Of a stretch of 64,000 nt of DNA, positions 50,093 through 60,749 are shown piece by piece (positions within the stretch are counted from its first letter, which is position 1; the number at the start of each line of letters is the position of its first letter). The notes under the pieces are model-generated. The model saw nothing but the letters and a program-made list of their open reading frames with translations. It was not told the DNA's origin and did not search any database. The stretch is from NCBI RefSeq assembly GCF_000280495.2, contig NZ_CP018016.1, positions 2,480,001 through 2,544,000 on the forward strand, in the 5' to 3' direction. The stretch comes from Kosakonia radicincitans DSM 16656 (lineage in GTDB: Bacteria > Pseudomonadota > Gammaproteobacteria > Enterobacterales > Enterobacteriaceae). The position numbers were made by a program, and so were the translations under genes.

Positions 50093-51451
50093 TTAATAAG
50101 CACGCAGTGTACGGAAAACCGAAGCCAGTTTGCTGGCATCTTTAACACCCGGTTCCGACTCCACGCCTGAATTAAAATCGAGTCCGGCACAGCCGGTTTT
50201 CGCCGCCTGCACACAATTATCTGCGCTCAGGCCGCCAGCCAGCAGCACATTATCGAGCGGTTCGCCGGCCAGCAGTGACCAGTCGAAGCTTTGGCCGCTG
50301 CCGCCCTGGCCGTTGTCGAAGAGATATTTATCGACCTGCTGTAAGTTACGTGGCGGCAGGGTGTCGCTGACGCTTAGCGCTTTCCAGATTTGCGTCTGTG
50401 CAGGCAATACCGCGCGCAGAGCGTCAATATAGGCCTGATCTTCGCTGCCGTGTAACTGCACCGCAGAAAGTGCCAGCGCTTTTGCTTTCGCCACCACATC
50501 GTCAACCGGGGCGTTACGGAACACGCCGACATATTGCAGCGGCGCGCCCTGCATTACTGCCTGCGCCTGTTCATCGGAGACGGCGCGCGGCGAGGAGGCG
50601 ACAAAAATCAATCCACCGTAAATCGCGCCCGCTTCATGGGCGGCGCGGGCATCTTCGGCGCGAGTCAATCCGCAAACTTTGTTCTCGCCGAGCAGCACGC
50701 GTTTCACGGCGGCATCGAGATCGTCATGCGACATCAGCGCCGAACCAATCAGGAAACCATTGGCAAAGTGGCTTAGTTCGCGAACCTGGGCGTAAGTATT
50801 AATGCCGGACTCGCTGATCACCGTGACGCCTTTACCCAGAAGCGGTGCAAGCTGGCGAGTACGGTTGAGATCAATCGACAGATCGCGCAGATCGCGGTTA
50901 TTAATGCCAACCACTTTCGCTTCCAGCGCAATGGCACGTTGCAATTCTTCCTTGTTACTCACTTCAGTCAGCACGCCCATCTTCAGGCTGTGGGCCACGG
51001 CAGCAAGCTGGCGATACTGTTCGTCATTCAGCACTGACAGCATCAGCAGGCAGGCATCGGCCTGATAGTGACGCGCCAGATAGATCTGATATGGGTCGAT
51101 AATAAAATCTTTGCACAGGATCGGCTGTGGCGCGATGGCGCTAACAATGGGCAGAAAATCGAAACTGCCCTGGAAATATTTCTCATCGGTCAGTACGGAA
51201 ATCGCCGAAGCGTGATGTTTATAAACGCCGGCGATGCGCGCCGGATCGAAATCGTCACGGATAACGCCTTTGGACGGCGACGCTTTTTTGCATTCCAGAA
51301 TAAAGGCGGTCCGTGTTCCTTGCAGGGCATCGTAGAAGCTGCGTGTACTCGGCACGACGTCGTTCTGGAAGCTGGCCAGCGGTTGTTGCTCCTTGCGCGC
51401 CGCAACCCATATGGCTTTATCGGCGACGATTTTCGCTAAAACGGTCTGCAT
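50093..51451 (-). CDS. trpC: Bifunctional indole-3-glycerol-phosphate synthase / phosphoribosylanthranilate isomerase
   Basis: 452 residues, fused TrpC (to about 255: FILECKKASPSKG, IGINNRDL, VISESGI) and TrpF (from about 256: VCGLTRAEDA, VQLHG, LAGGLSADN). Catalyses two successive steps. The fusion is normal for enterobacteria. Confidence 0.97.
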   Translation of the reverse strand: MQTVLAKIVADKAIWVAARKEQQPLASFQNDVVPSTRSFYDALQGTRTAFILECKKASPSKGVIRDDFDPARIAGVYKHHASAISVLTDEKYFQGSFDFLPIVSAIAPQPILCKDFIIDPYQIYLARHYQADACLLMLSVLNDEQYRQLAAVAHSLKMGVLTEVSNKEELQRAIALEAKVVGINNRDLRDLSIDLNRTRQLAPLLGKGVTVISESGINTYAQVRELSHFANGFLIGSALMSHDDLDAAVKRVLLGENKVCGLTRAEDARAAHEAGAIYGGLIFVASSPRAVSDEQAQAVMQGAPLQYVGVFRNAPVDDVVAKAKALALSAVQLHGSEDQAYIDALRAVLPAQTQIWKALSVSDTLPPRNLQQVDKYLFDNGQGGSGQSFDWSLLAGEPLDNVLLAGGLSADNCVQAAKTGCAGLDFNSGVESEPGVKDASKLASVFRTLRAY

Positions 51452-51454
51452 CTT

Positions 51455-53050
51455 TTATCCTCTTGCCGCAAGTGCGGTGACTTTGTCGTAGGCTGCTCCG
51501 CTGTGCAGCACATCCAGTACTTTCTGCGCGTTGGCCCGCAAATCTTCGTTGCCGTGCAGACGCATCAGCACCGCGACGTTGGCGGCCACAGCGGCTTCAT
51601 GAGCAGTTTCGCCTTTACCTTGTAATAAGCGCGTCAGAATGTCACGGTTTTCTTCCGGCGTGCCGCCCGCAAGCTGTTCCTGATGATAAGGCGTCAGGCC
51701 GAAGTCTTCGGCAGTCAACTGGTAACTTTTAATTTCACCGTTATTGAGCTCCGCAACCAGCGTCGGCGCATGTAATGACACTTCATCCATCCCGCCGCTA
51801 TGCACGACGGCAGCGCGCTGATAACCGAGAACACGCAAGGTTTCCGCAATCGGCAGCACCAACTCCGGGCTGTAAACGCCAATTAATGCCAGCGGCGGAT
51901 GCGCCGGGTTGATGAGCGGCCCCAGCACGTTAAACAGGGTGCGGGTTTTCAACTGCTGACGTACCGGCATTGCGTGGCGGAAACCGGTGTGGTATTTCGG
52001 CGCAAACAGGAAGCAGACGCCAAGTTCATCCAGCGCGTTGCGCGATTTGTCGGCATTCATATCCAGATTAATACCAAATGCGGCCAGCAGATCGGATGAA
52101 CCTGAACGGCTGGAAACGCTGCGGTTGCCGTGTTTAGCGACCTTCAGCCCGCACGCGGCAGCGACAAACGCGCTGGCGGTGGAAATATTGATGCTGTTGC
52201 TGCCATCGCCGCCGGTACCGACGATATCCGCGAACGGATAATCCGGGCGCGGGAAGGGCGCGGCATTTTCCAGCAGCGCCGTAGCGGCACCGGCAATTTC
52301 GTTCGGGTGCTCACCGCGGATCTTCATGCTGACCAGCGCTGCGGCCAGTTGTTCAGGTTTCAGCTCGCCGCGCACCACCGCCGAGAAGAGCTGGTGGCTC
52401 TCTTGCTGGCTGAGGGTTTGCGCCTGGTAAAGTTTCTCCAGAATCGGTTGCAGTGTGTTGCTCTGCTCCAGTTTCTGCAACGCCCAGGCCAGCGTCTGCT
52501 CCAGCAGGCGTGCGCCCTGCGTGGTGAGGATCGATTCCGGATGGAACTGGAAGCCGCAGACGCGATCCGCATCGTGACGTACCGCCATCACCATGCCGTT
52601 GAAATGCGCATTGATGGTCAACCCTGCGGGAATATTGCTGCCAACCAACGAATGGTAACGCGCCACCGGCAATGGATTGCTTAAACCGGCAAACATCGCC
52701 TGGCCATCATGTTCAATACTGGAGGCTTTGCCGTGCAGGATTTCACCGGCCTGGCCGACATAGCCACCGTAGGCCTCGACAATCGCCTGGTGCCCAAGGC
52801 AGATACCAATAATCGGTAACTTGCCGCGCAGACGCGTCAACATTTCCGGCATACAGCCTGCTTCAGACGGCGCGCCCGGGCCTGGTGACAGCATCAGCAC
52901 CGGGTTTTGCATCGTTGCCAGACGGTCAATTAAAGTTTGTGCGGGTACATGGTTGCGATAAATCACCACATTATGTCCGCTTGCACGCAGCTGATCCGCC
53001 AGGTTGTAAGTAAAAGAGTCGATATTATCGAGCAGCAGAATGTCAGCCAT
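51455..53050 (-). CDS. trpD: Bifunctional anthranilate synthase glutamine amidotransferase / anthranilate phosphoribosyltransferase
   Basis: 531 residues. TrpG part (1-195) with nucleophile Cys in GICLGHQ and catalytic HPES; TrpD part with phosphoribosyl-binding [14 protein letters not shown]. Start shares a base with the trpE stop (TGATG), so translation is coupled, which keeps subunits equal. Confidence 0.97.
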   Translation of the reverse strand: MADILLLDNIDSFTYNLADQLRASGHNVVIYRNHVPAQTLIDRLATMQNPVLMLSPGPGAPSEAGCMPEMLTRLRGKLPIIGICLGHQAIVEAYGGYVGQAGEILHGKASSIEHDGQAMFAGLSNPLPVARYHSLVGSNIPAGLTINAHFNGMVMAVRHDADRVCGFQFHPESILTTQGARLLEQTLAWALQKLEQSNTLQPILEKLYQAQTLSQQESHQLFSAVVRGELKPEQLAAALVSMKIRGEHPNEIAGAATALLENAAPFPRPDYPFADIVGTGGDGSNSINISTASAFVAAACGLKVAKHGNRSVSSRSGSSDLLAAFGINLDMNADKSRNALDELGVCFLFAPKYHTGFRHAMPVRQQLKTRTLFNVLGPLINPAHPPLALIGVYSPELVLPIAETLRVLGYQRAAVVHSGGMDEVSLHAPTLVAELNNGEIKSYQLTAEDFGLTPYHQEQLAGGTPEENRDILTRLLQGKGETAHEAAVAANVAVLMRLHGNEDLRANAQKVLDVLHSGAAYDKVTALAARG

Positions 53051-54612
53051 CAGAACGTCTCCTGTGCGTGGTGTGCAGTGGCAATAGCGCGCAGAACCGC
53101 GCGAGCTTTATTACGGGTTTCATCGGCTTCAGACTGCGGTACAGAATCCAGTACCACGCCGGCGCCGGCCTGAACGGTGGCAATACCGTCCTCAACCCAC
53201 GCGGAACGAATGACAATGCAGGTATCCAGATCGCCGTGAGCAGTGAAGTAACCGACAGCGCCGCCATAGCTGCCGCGTCGTGCGCCTTCGGCCCGGGCAA
53301 TCAGTTGCATAGCGCGGACTTTCGGTGCGCCGCTAAGCGTTCCCATGTTCATGCAGGCGCGATAAGCGTGCAGCACATCCAGATCCTGACGCAGTTCGCC
53401 CACCACGCGGGAAACCAGGTGCATAACGTATGAATAACGATCCACTTTTGTCAGGTCGGCAACATAACGGCTGCCAGGCGTACAGATGCGAGCCAGATCG
53501 TTACGCGCCAGATCGACCAGCATCAGGTGCTCAGAAAGTTCTTTATGGTCGGTACGCATATCGAGTTCGATACGGCTGTCGAGATCGCGATCCAGAGAAC
53601 CATCCGGGCGACGACCGCGCGGGCGCGTTCCGGCGATGGGGTAGATCTCAATCTGGCGGTTGCTGGCGTCATATTTCAGTGAGCTTTCCGGCGAGGCGCC
53701 GAACAGGGCAAAATCATCGTCCTGCATGAAAAACATATACGGGCTGGGGTTGCTCTTTTTCAGCACTTCATAAGCGGCCAGCGGCGAGGGGCAAGGCAGC
53801 GTAAAACGGCGCGACGGGACAACCTGGAAAATTTCGCCGCTGCGAATCGCTTTCTGCATCTCCCGTACAACGGCACCGTACTCTTCGTCGCTCTGATTGG
53901 TCTCGCAACGCATATGCGTCACGGTCTGCACCGGCAGCGGCTCTGCGGGCAGATCCAGTTGTTGGCGCAGGACGTTAACACGCTCAAGCAGGCGTGCTTT
54001 TTCGCTGGCGTCCTGGCTGAACAGGCTCGCCTGGATACGCGTTTGCTTTTTCTGGTGGTCGATCACCAGTAATGTTTCCGCGAGATAGAAGCAGTAGTCC
54101 GGGCAGCGACGATCGTGGGCAAGCTGCGGTAAATCTTCAAAACCGGCGACCAGGTCATAGGCAAACAAGCCGCCAAAAAACATCGCTTCGCGTTCGTCTG
54201 CCGGGACGTCCACCAGCGTTTGCAGCAGGCGGAAAGCGTCAAATACCGAGAGCGAGCACAGGCGGGCATCTTCATCCAGTAGCGTGCTGACCGACGGGAA
54301 ACGCAATTCGCGGCCATCCGTCAGCACGGTGTTTTCAACCCCGGCGGTCAGCGCCGCATCGAGCAGATTTAGCAGGGAAGCGCCGTTGGCGGTGAGCGCC
54401 TTAATAGTGACAGTGTCACCCAGCGCGGTAATGCGCAGCGCGCTATCGACCAGCAGCAGGCTTTTTAAATCATTCTTGCTGTCGATATCGGCGGATTCCA
54501 GCAGCAACGTGGCCGGGCGATCGCCGCATAATTGGTGGAACAGCGCCGTCGGATTGTCGCGGTATGCGGCGTTGCTGGTCAGAAGTTCGAGTGCTGGTTT
54601 TTGCGTTTGCAT
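53050..54612 (-). CDS. trpE: Anthranilate synthase component I
   Basis: 520 residues, matching E. coli. Chorismate-binding domain with [36 protein letters not shown] and [18 protein letters not shown]. The feedback tryptophan site has [10 protein letters not shown] near residue 37 (the conserved LLES and Ser40 motif). Start fixed at the ATG 54612 ([11 protein letters not shown]); the frame runs further upstream into the leader without family similarity. Confidence 0.98.
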   Translation of the reverse strand: MQTQKPALELLTSNAAYRDNPTALFHQLCGDRPATLLLESADIDSKNDLKSLLLVDSALRITALGDTVTIKALTANGASLLNLLDAALTAGVENTVLTDGRELRFPSVSTLLDEDARLCSLSVFDAFRLLQTLVDVPADEREAMFFGGLFAYDLVAGFEDLPQLAHDRRCPDYCFYLAETLLVIDHQKKQTRIQASLFSQDASEKARLLERVNVLRQQLDLPAEPLPVQTVTHMRCETNQSDEEYGAVVREMQKAIRSGEIFQVVPSRRFTLPCPSPLAAYEVLKKSNPSPYMFFMQDDDFALFGASPESSLKYDASNRQIEIYPIAGTRPRGRRPDGSLDRDLDSRIELDMRTDHKELSEHLMLVDLARNDLARICTPGSRYVADLTKVDRYSYVMHLVSRVVGELRQDLDVLHAYRACMNMGTLSGAPKVRAMQLIARAEGARRGSYGGAVGYFTAHGDLDTCIVIRSAWVEDGIATVQAGAGVVLDSVPQSEADETRNKARAVLRAIATAHHAQETF

Positions 54613-54633
54613 AGTCGCTCTCATAAATTTGTT

Positions 54634-54662
54634 CAAAAAAAAGCCCGCTGAGTGAGCGGGCC
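54634..54662 (-). terminator. trp attenuator
   Basis: Stem GCCCGCT/AGCGGGC (54655-54661 and 54643-54649) with an eight-base T-run, between trpL and trpE. This is the 3:4 terminator hairpin; an alternative 2:3 antiterminator can form with the upstream GGGC/GCCC-containing segments. Confidence 0.9.
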
Positions 54663-54705
54663 GGGTATCGGTATGCTGAATGCGCACGTGATCTCACAGC
54701 CCTGT

Positions 54706-54750
54706 TCAGGGAGTGCGCCACCAGCGAGTAACAGAGAAATGTGCATTCAT
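54706..54750 (-). CDS. trpL: trp leader peptide TrpL
   Basis: 14-codon peptide MNAHFSVTRWWRTP with two adjacent Trp codons at positions 10-11, the sensor of charged tRNA-Trp. The N-terminal residues differ from E. coli ([14 protein letters not shown]), while WWRT is kept. Ribosome stalling at the Trp codons favours antitermination. Confidence 0.92.
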   Translation of the reverse strand: MNAHFSVTRWWRTP

Positions 54751-54779
54751 TGTTGCGATACCTTGTCGTGTGAACTTGC

Positions 54780-54813
54780 GTACTAGTTAACTGGTTCACG
54801 GAAAGAAAGTCAA
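54780..54813 (-). promoter_or_regulatory. trp promoter and TrpR operator
   Basis: Operator GTACTAGTTAACTGGTTC (54780-54797), a close TrpR palindrome, overlaps the -10 TTAACT (54785-54790). The -35 TTGACT is at 54808-54813, 17-bp spacing. TrpR with tryptophan blocks initiation. Confidence 0.92.
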
Positions 54814-54890
54814 CCCTCGATTTCAGAAAAAGTTGGCTAACCGTTATGATAGGGCGCAAACAGATGTCCTGATAAATCTACGGAGCCGCT

Positions 54891-55751
54891 TTGAGCGACA
54901 CGAACTACGCCATAATTTATGACCTGCATAGCCACACCAGCGCCTCTGACGGCTTGCTTTCTCCGGAACAACTGGTACATCGCGCGGTAGAAATGCGCGT
55001 GGGCACGCTGGCCATTACCGATCACGATACCACAGCCGCGATCCCTGCGGCACGGGCTGAAATTGTCCGTGCCGGGCTGGCGCTGGAATTAATTAGTGGC
55101 GTGGAAATCTCCACCGTCTGGGAAAATCATGAAATCCATATCGTGGGTCTGAACATTGATATCGAAAACCCGGCGATGTGCGAATTTTTGCAGCAGCAGT
55201 CCGCGCGTCGTATTCAGCGCGCGCAACTGATTGCCGGGCGTCTGGAAAAAGCGCATATTCCCGGCGCGTGGGAAGGCGCACAGCGACTGGCGCAGGGCGC
55301 GAGCGTGACGCGTGGTCACTTTGCACGCTTTCTGGTGGAGCAGGGTAAGGCCAGTAACATCGCCGATGTTTTTAAAAAATATCTTGCGCGCGGGAAAACG
55401 GGATATGTTCCGCCGCAGTGGTGTACAATAGAACAAGCTATTGAAGTGATTCATCATTCTGGCGGAACGGCGGTGCTGGCCCATCCTGGTCGTTATAACC
55501 TTTCCGCTAAATGGCTGAAAAGACTGCTGGCGCATTTTGCTGACCGCGGCGGGGAGGCGATGGAAGTTGCCCAATGCCAGCAGGCTCCCAATGAACGAGC
55601 GCAGCTCGCCGGGTATGCCCGCCAGTATGGTTTGCTGGCGTCGCAAGGATCGGATTTCCATCAGCCCTGCCCGTGGATTGAACTGGGGCGAAAACTCTGG
55701 CTACCGGCCGGTGTTGAAGGCGTCTGGCTGAAATGGGAGCAGCCGCAGTAA
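54891..55751 (+). CDS. rnm: RNase AM (PHP-family 5'-3' exonuclease; formerly YciV/TrpH)
   Basis: 286 residues of the PHP phosphoesterase superfamily. Metal ligands: DLHSHTSASDG, TDHDT, VEISTVWENHEIHIV, AHPGRYN, and ASQGSDFHQP. In E. coli this enzyme matures the 5' ends of rRNAs and has 3',5'-nucleotide bisphosphatase-like activity. Start is TTG at 54891, with GGAG six bases upstream, as in E. coli. Divergent from trp, sharing the promoter region. Confidence 0.93.
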   Translation: MSDTNYAIIYDLHSHTSASDGLLSPEQLVHRAVEMRVGTLAITDHDTTAAIPAARAEIVRAGLALELISGVEISTVWENHEIHIVGLNIDIENPAMCEFLQQQSARRIQRAQLIAGRLEKAHIPGAWEGAQRLAQGASVTRGHFARFLVEQGKASNIADVFKKYLARGKTGYVPPQWCTIEQAIEVIHHSGGTAVLAHPGRYNLSAKWLKRLLAHFADRGGEAMEVAQCQQAPNERAQLAGYARQYGLLASQGSDFHQPCPWIELGRKLWLPAGVEGVWLKWEQPQ

Positions 55752-55769
55752 AACGTAAGAGAGGGAAGT

Positions 55770-56390
55770 ATGAGTCAGTTTTTTTATATTCATCCGGAAA
55801 ACCCACAACCGCGATTGATTAATCAGGCGGTGGAGATCGTGCGTAAGGGCGGTGTGATTGTTTATCCCACCGATTCCGGGTATGCGCTGGGGTGCAAAAT
55901 CGAGGATAAAGGCGCGATGGAGCGGATTTGCCGCATCCGTCATCTGCCGGATGGCCACAACTTCACGCTGATGTGTCGCGATCTGTCCGAGCTGTCGACC
56001 TATTCGTTCGTTGATAACGTGGCGTTTCGTCTGATTAAAAACAATACACCCGGTAATTACACTTTTATCCTGAAAGGGACAAAAGAGGTGCCGCGTCGTT
56101 TATTGCAGGAAAAACGCAAAACCATTGGGCTGCGTGTGCCGTCGAATCCAATTGCGCTGGCCCTGCTGGAAGCGCTCAATGAGCCGATGCTCTCGACGTC
56201 ATTAATGCTGCCGGGTAGCGATTTTACCGAATCCGATCCGGATGAAATCAAAGACCGACTGGAGAAGGTCGTCGATTTGATCATTCACGGCGGCTATCTC
56301 GGGCAGCAACCAACGACCGTAATAGACTTAACCGATGACTCGCCGGTCGTGCTTCGCGAAGGCGTCGGTGACGTTAAACCTTTCTTATAG
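55770..56390 (+). CDS. yciO: Sua5/YrdC-family protein YciO
   Basis: 206 residues, TsaC/YrdC fold: GGVIVYPTDSGYALGCK, RHLPDGHNFTLMCRDLSELS, TIGLRVPSNPIA. YciO is a paralog of the tRNA threonylcarbamoyl-AMP synthase TsaC; its own role is unclear. Co-oriented with rnm, 18 bp downstream. Confidence 0.94.
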   Translation: MSQFFYIHPENPQPRLINQAVEIVRKGGVIVYPTDSGYALGCKIEDKGAMERICRIRHLPDGHNFTLMCRDLSELSTYSFVDNVAFRLIKNNTPGNYTFILKGTKEVPRRLLQEKRKTIGLRVPSNPIALALLEALNEPMLSTSLMLPGSDFTESDPDEIKDRLEKVVDLIIHGGYLGQQPTTVIDLTDDSPVVLREGVGDVKPFL

Positions 56391-56488
56391 CGGCGCAAGC
56401 CGCTATACTACGCGGCCATTTCAGCAGCGGCTTCGCCGGACTGATAACCCTATTCGACGCCTGTGAAGGCGACACCTAAGGATGCTCT

Positions 56489-57367
56489 ATGAGCGAAAAA
56501 CTACAGAAAGTGCTGGCGCGAGCTGGCCACGGCTCCCGCCGTGAGATCGAATCTATTATTGAAGCTGGCCGCGTCAGCGTGGACGGTAAAATCGCTACCC
56601 TGGGCGACCGCGTTGAGGTGACGCCGGGGCTGAAAATTCGCATCGATGGTCATCTCATTTCGGTGAAAGAGTCCGTTGAGCAGATTTGTCGTGTGCTGGC
56701 GTACTACAAACCAGAAGGCGAGCTCTGTACCCGCAACGATCCTGAAGGCCGCCCGACGGTGTTCGATCGTCTGCCAAAACTGCGCGGTGCGCGCTGGATT
56801 GCTGTTGGTCGTCTCGACGTCAATACCTGCGGTCTGTTGCTGTTCACCACCGACGGTGAGCTGGCGAACCGCCTGATGCATCCGAGCCGTGAAGTTGAGC
56901 GTGAATACGCCGTGCGCGTATTTGGTGAAGTGGATGATGCGAAGCTGCGCGATCTCGCGCGCGGTGTGCAACTGGAAGACGGTCCGGCGGCATTTAAAAC
57001 CATCAAATTCAGCGGTGGTGAAGGGATTAACCAGTGGTACAACGTGACTCTGACCGAAGGGCGTAACCGCGAAGTGCGTCGCCTGTGGGAAGCGGTGGGT
57101 GTCCAGGTTAGCCGCCTGATCCGCGTACGTTACGGCGATATCCCGCTGCCGAAAGGCCTGCCTCGCGGCGGCTGGACCGAGCTGGATCTGGCGCAGACCA
57201 ACTATCTGCGCGAGCTGGTTGGTCTGGACGTTGAAACGCAATCAAAAGTGGCGGTGGAGAAAGATCGTCGCCGCATGAAAGCAAACCAGATCCGTCGTGC
57301 CGTGAAGCGCCACAGCCAGCCTGGCGGCACTCGCCGTCCTGGCAGCACGCGTAACAAAAACGATTAA
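56489..57367 (+). CDS. rluB: 23S rRNA pseudouridine(2605) synthase RluB
   Basis: 292 residues. N-terminal S4 domain ([22 protein letters not shown]), then the RsuA-type catalytic domain with Asp in [20 protein letters not shown] (D110). Basic tail rich in R and K. Isomerises U2605 of 23S rRNA. AAGGA before the ATG. Confidence 0.96.
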   Translation: MSEKLQKVLARAGHGSRREIESIIEAGRVSVDGKIATLGDRVEVTPGLKIRIDGHLISVKESVEQICRVLAYYKPEGELCTRNDPEGRPTVFDRLPKLRGARWIAVGRLDVNTCGLLLFTTDGELANRLMHPSREVEREYAVRVFGEVDDAKLRDLARGVQLEDGPAAFKTIKFSGGEGINQWYNVTLTEGRNREVRRLWEAVGVQVSRLIRVRYGDIPLPKGLPRGGWTELDLAQTNYLRELVGLDVETQSKVAVEKDRRRMKANQIRRAVKRHSQPGGTRRPGSTRNKND

Positions 57368-57370
57368 CAG

Positions 57371-57394
57371 AAAAGGGGCGAAAGCCCCTTTTTT
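57371..57394. terminator. Terminator between rluB and btuR
   Basis: A-run, stem GGGGC/GCCCC (57375-57379, 57384-57388) with GAAA tetraloop, T-run; serves rluB and can serve the convergent btuR. Confidence 0.88.
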
Positions 57395-57454
57395 ATCGCC
57401 TGCGTTGGCGTTGCTCGTCAACGGGCCTGCATCATCGGCAGGCCAGAATTGCCA

Positions 57455-58045
57455 TCAATAATCAATACCAATCTGCGCTTTGATACCTGCTTCGAAAGCA
57501 TGTTTTACCGGGCGTAGTTCACTGACCGTGTCCGCCAGTTCCAGAATATCCCGGTGGCAGCCGCGTCCCGTAACGATCACCGTTTGCATCGGCGGACGGT
57601 TGCGCAGCGCGTTCAGCACTGTTTCCAGCGGCAAATAATCATACGCCACCATATAGGTCAGCTCATCGAGCAGCACCATGTCCAGAGAAGGGTCTGCCAG
57701 CATCCTCTCCGCGTGTTGCCACACCGCCAGACAAGCCGCGGTGTCGCTTTCACGGTTTTGCGTGTCCCAGGTAAAACCAGTCGCCATGACCTGAAATTCC
57801 ACGCCCAATGGCTCCAGCAGGTTACGCTCGCCATTAGGCCAGGTTCCTTTAATAAACTGGATCACGCCAACCTTTTTCCCATGGCCGACAGCGCGCGTGG
57901 CGGTGCCGAATGCCGCGGTGGTTTTGCCTTTGCCGTTGCCGGTGAAGACAATAATAATCCCACGTTCGTCCTGCGCGGCGGCCACGCGGGCATCAACGCG
58001 TTCTTTTACGCGCTGTTGGCGTTGCTGATAACGTTCTTCACTCAT
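57455..58045 (-). CDS. btuR: Cob(I)alamin adenosyltransferase BtuR (CobA/CobO type)
   Basis: 196 residues. P-loop TGNGKGKTTAAFG at about 35-47, KVGVIQFIKG, LDELTYMV, IVTGRG. Adenosylates corrinoids for B12 salvage or synthesis. ATGA overlap with yciK upstream. Confidence 0.96.
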   Translation of the reverse strand: MSEERYQQRQQRVKERVDARVAAAQDERGIIIVFTGNGKGKTTAAFGTATRAVGHGKKVGVIQFIKGTWPNGERNLLEPLGVEFQVMATGFTWDTQNRESDTAACLAVWQHAERMLADPSLDMVLLDELTYMVAYDYLPLETVLNALRNRPPMQTVIVTGRGCHRDILELADTVSELRPVKHAFEAGIKAQIGIDY

Positions 58046-58797
58046 TGTGCAATCCCTGGTTTACGGCCGGGTTGTGCATCAAAGCTCATCCCGGTTTTGC
58101 GTCGGCTGTCATCGCCCATCAGCCACAAATAGAGCGGCATAATATCGGCGGGGGTTTTCAGTTTTTGCGGATCTTCTGTCGGGAAGGCGCTGGCACGCAT
58201 TTTGGTACGCGTGCCGCCCGGGTTGATACAGTTGACCCGCAGGCGGTTCTGGTACTCTTCGGCCAGCACCTGCATCATTCCCTCGGTGGCGAATTTTGAC
58301 GCTGCGTAAGCGCCCCAGTTGGCGCGCCCCTGACGTCCCACGCTGGAAGAGGTAAACACCAGCGAACCGCTGTCTGATTTAAGTAATAAAGGAAGAAGCG
58401 CCTGCGTAAGATAGAACGTTGCGCTGACGTTGACCTGCATAACGGCATCCCAGGTTGCGGGATCCTGTTCGCTCATCGGGCAGACATCGCCCAGTAAACC
58501 GGCGTTGTGCAGCACGCCATCAAGGCGTGGTGTGGTGGCAGCGATCGTTGCCGCCAGTTGCTGGCACTCTTCCGGCGTGCAGGTTGCCATATCCAGAGTA
58601 AACCATTGTGCCTGCTGACCTTCGTCATTTATTGCCTGCGTGACCTGGCGTAATTTCGCTTCCTGGCGTCCGAGCAAAATCAGGCTCGCGCCGTGGCGAG
58701 CGTAGGTCAGGGCGGCCTCTTTACCGATGCCGTCACTGGCACCGGTAACAAGAATTATGCGGTCGTTTAGCAGATCGCGTTGCGGCTGATAATGCAT
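58042..58797 (-). CDS. yciK: Short-chain dehydrogenase YciK
   Basis: 251-residue SDR. NAD(P) motif TGASDGIGKEAA, NAG in LHNAGLLG, catalytic S-Y-K: SSSVGRQGRANWGAYAASK. Substrate unknown. Translationally coupled to btuR. Confidence 0.94.
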   Translation of the reverse strand: MHYQPQRDLLNDRIILVTGASDGIGKEAALTYARHGASLILLGRQEAKLRQVTQAINDEGQQAQWFTLDMATCTPEECQQLAATIAATTPRLDGVLHNAGLLGDVCPMSEQDPATWDAVMQVNVSATFYLTQALLPLLLKSDSGSLVFTSSSVGRQGRANWGAYAASKFATEGMMQVLAEEYQNRLRVNCINPGGTRTKMRASAFPTEDPQKLKTPADIMPLYLWLMGDDSRRKTGMSFDAQPGRKPGIAQ

Positions 58798-59021
58798 ACT
58801 GCCTCCTCAGGCCGGGCCGGTATTCACCTTCATATGTTGGCTTTATGCCTTAAATGACAGGCTATTTCAATCGGCCTCGCGGAGAGTTGCGCAACCTTTA
58901 AGCCAAAGAGTGTTAAAAAATTCAGCAACATGGCACATTTGGTGCACGGCTTGCGCGAGACGCGCCCGGATGGCTCATGTACACTGGAGCCATGATTATT
59001 GGTGTAACCGAGGTGGTACGC

Positions 59022-60068
59022 GTGGAATTACTGTCTGAATATGGTCTGTTTTTGGCCAAGATCGCGACCGTGGTAGTGGCGATTGCGGTGATAGCGGTAC
59101 TGATTGTCAATCTGACGCAGCGCAAGCGTCAGCGGGGCGAGCTGAAAATTACCCGTTTGAGCGAGCAGTATAAAGAGATGCAGGAAGAGATGTCCGCTTC
59201 GTTGCTGGACGATCATCAGCAGAAACAGTGGCATAAAGCGCAGAAGAAAAAGCTCAAGCAGGAGGCAAAGGAAGCCAAGGCGAAAGCAAAAGCAGGGAAA
59301 AGCGTTGACTCAGGAAAATCACGCGTTTATGTGCTGGATTTCAAAGGCAGTATGGACGCCGGAGAAGTCAGCGGGTTGCGCGAGGAAATTACCGCCGTGC
59401 TGACCGTGGCAAAACCGCAGGATCAGGTTGTTCTGCGGCTTGAAAGCCCCGGCGGAGTGGTGCACGGCTACGGTCTCGCGGCTTCTCAATTACAGCGCCT
59501 GCGTGACAGACATATCCCACTGACGATCGCCGTTGATAAAGTGGCAGCCAGCGGTGGCTATATGATGGCTTGCGTGGCGGATAAAATTGTTGCCGCGCCC
59601 TTCGCCATTATTGGCTCTATCGGCGTGGTGGCGCAGATCCCTAACTTCAACCGTTTCCTGAAAGGCAAAGAGATCGATATTGAGTTGCACACTGCCGGAC
59701 AGTTTAAACGTACGCTAACGCTACTGGGTGAAAACACCGAAGAAGGGCGACAGAAATTCCGCGAAAGCCTGAATGAAACCCATGACTTATTTAAAGATTT
59801 TGTTCATCAGATGCGCCCGGCGCTGGATATTGAAAGCGTGGCGACCGGTGAACACTGGTACGGCTCCCAAGCGCTGGAGAAGGGTCTGATTGATCAGATT
59901 GGCACCAGCGACGAATTGCTACTCAGCCTGTATGAGAATCATGAAGTTATCGGCGTCCGCTACCAGCAACGGAAGAAAATGATGGAGCGGTTTACCGGCA
60001 GTGCGACAGAGAGTATTGACCATCTGCTGATGCGCTGGTGGCAGCGCGGGCAAAAACCCCTGATGTAA
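59022..60068 (+). CDS. sohB: Inner-membrane peptidase SohB (S49 family)
   Basis: 348 residues. N-terminal membrane anchor (LFLAKIATVVVAIAVIAVLI), long Lys/Glu-rich linker, then the SppA-like Ser-Lys protease domain with KVAASGGYMMACVADKIV (Ser nucleophile) and GSIGVV. Base lysine probably in HTAGQFKRTLTL. Start chosen at GTG 59022 (VELLSEYGLF matching E. coli MELLSEYGLF), with GAGGTGG upstream; an in-frame ATG at 58977 is less likely. Confidence 0.93.
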   Translation: MELLSEYGLFLAKIATVVVAIAVIAVLIVNLTQRKRQRGELKITRLSEQYKEMQEEMSASLLDDHQQKQWHKAQKKKLKQEAKEAKAKAKAGKSVDSGKSRVYVLDFKGSMDAGEVSGLREEITAVLTVAKPQDQVVLRLESPGGVVHGYGLAASQLQRLRDRHIPLTIAVDKVAASGGYMMACVADKIVAAPFAIIGSIGVVAQIPNFNRFLKGKEIDIELHTAGQFKRTLTLLGENTEEGRQKFRESLNETHDLFKDFVHQMRPALDIESVATGEHWYGSQALEKGLIDQIGTSDELLLSLYENHEVIGVRYQQRKKMMERFTGSATESIDHLLMRWWQRGQKPLM

Positions 60069-60070
60069 AC

Positions 60071-60101
60071 AAAACGCGAGGCCAGAAGCCTCGCGTTTTT
60101 A
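60071..60101. terminator. Bidirectional terminator between sohB and yciN
   Basis: AAAA, stem CGCGAGGC/GCCTCGCG (60075-60082, 60088-60095), five-base loop, TTTTT. Confidence 0.9.
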
Positions 60102-60102
60102 C

Positions 60103-60354
60103 TTAGTCGATAAGATGATACTTTTCAGAAAGTTCATGTGCTAAGTATTTGAACATATTGAATACTGCCGTGCTTTTCGGCGTCGGCAGACCTTGCTCAT
60201 CCAGGTAGTACTCACCGCTGAACACCAGCACGCCATTGCGCTGGGTAACATCGGTGGCGGCAATACCTGCCAGCGTATCTTCATGCTCACGGATCAGTTT
60301 GTTAGCCAGCTCCAGCAATGTCTGGCGATCGATGGGTTGAGATGTACCGGTCAT
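60103..60354 (-). CDS. yciN: YciN family protein
   Basis: 83 residues, same as E. coli: [56 protein letters not shown]. Function unknown. GAGGAG before the ATG at 60354; longer frame rejected. Confidence 0.93.
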   Translation of the reverse strand: MTGTSQPIDRQTLLELANKLIREHEDTLAGIAATDVTQRNGVLVFSGEYYLDEQGLPTPKSTAVFNMFKYLAHELSEKYHLID

Positions 60355-60749
60355 TTTTCTACTCCTCAAAATTTTCTGAAGTTTACCGCTGGCCCGGACA
60401 GGGAGCAAATTTTCCCTGTTTTTGCAAAGGGTTTGAGCTGTTGTTGTGCTGGCGCGTTTCGTTTTTGCGTGCTAATAAAGTTGCGTAACAAATTTTATCA
60501 GGTACAGTGTGACGCTTTCGTCAACCTGGCAACAGAATTGCTTGACATTCGACCATAACACCGTCGTACTACATCACCCTGACGCGAAAAAGCTTGTAAA
60601 CTCAGCCACCTGAATGCTCCGTTTGACGCGCCTGGCCAGATATGGGGGTTGATATCCCCGGTTGTCGCCGCAATAGTGAAGGTTCGTCGCTGGTGGTGTT
60701 AAGCAATGTCGACGTATTCCTGGAAGAATTAAATTAGGTAAAGGTGAAT
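60355..60749. other. yciN-topA divergent region
   Basis: About 395 bp without a gene. It should hold the topA promoters, which in E. coli are several and Fis-controlled and respond to supercoiling; a TTGACA (60542-60547) is one candidate -35. No RNA gene or repeat seen. Confidence 0.5.

Noticed and set aside
54470..54859. A 129-codon frame through trpL and the start of trpE
   Set aside because: Overlaps the attenuator, the trp operator and the trpE start in another frame; no family similarity.
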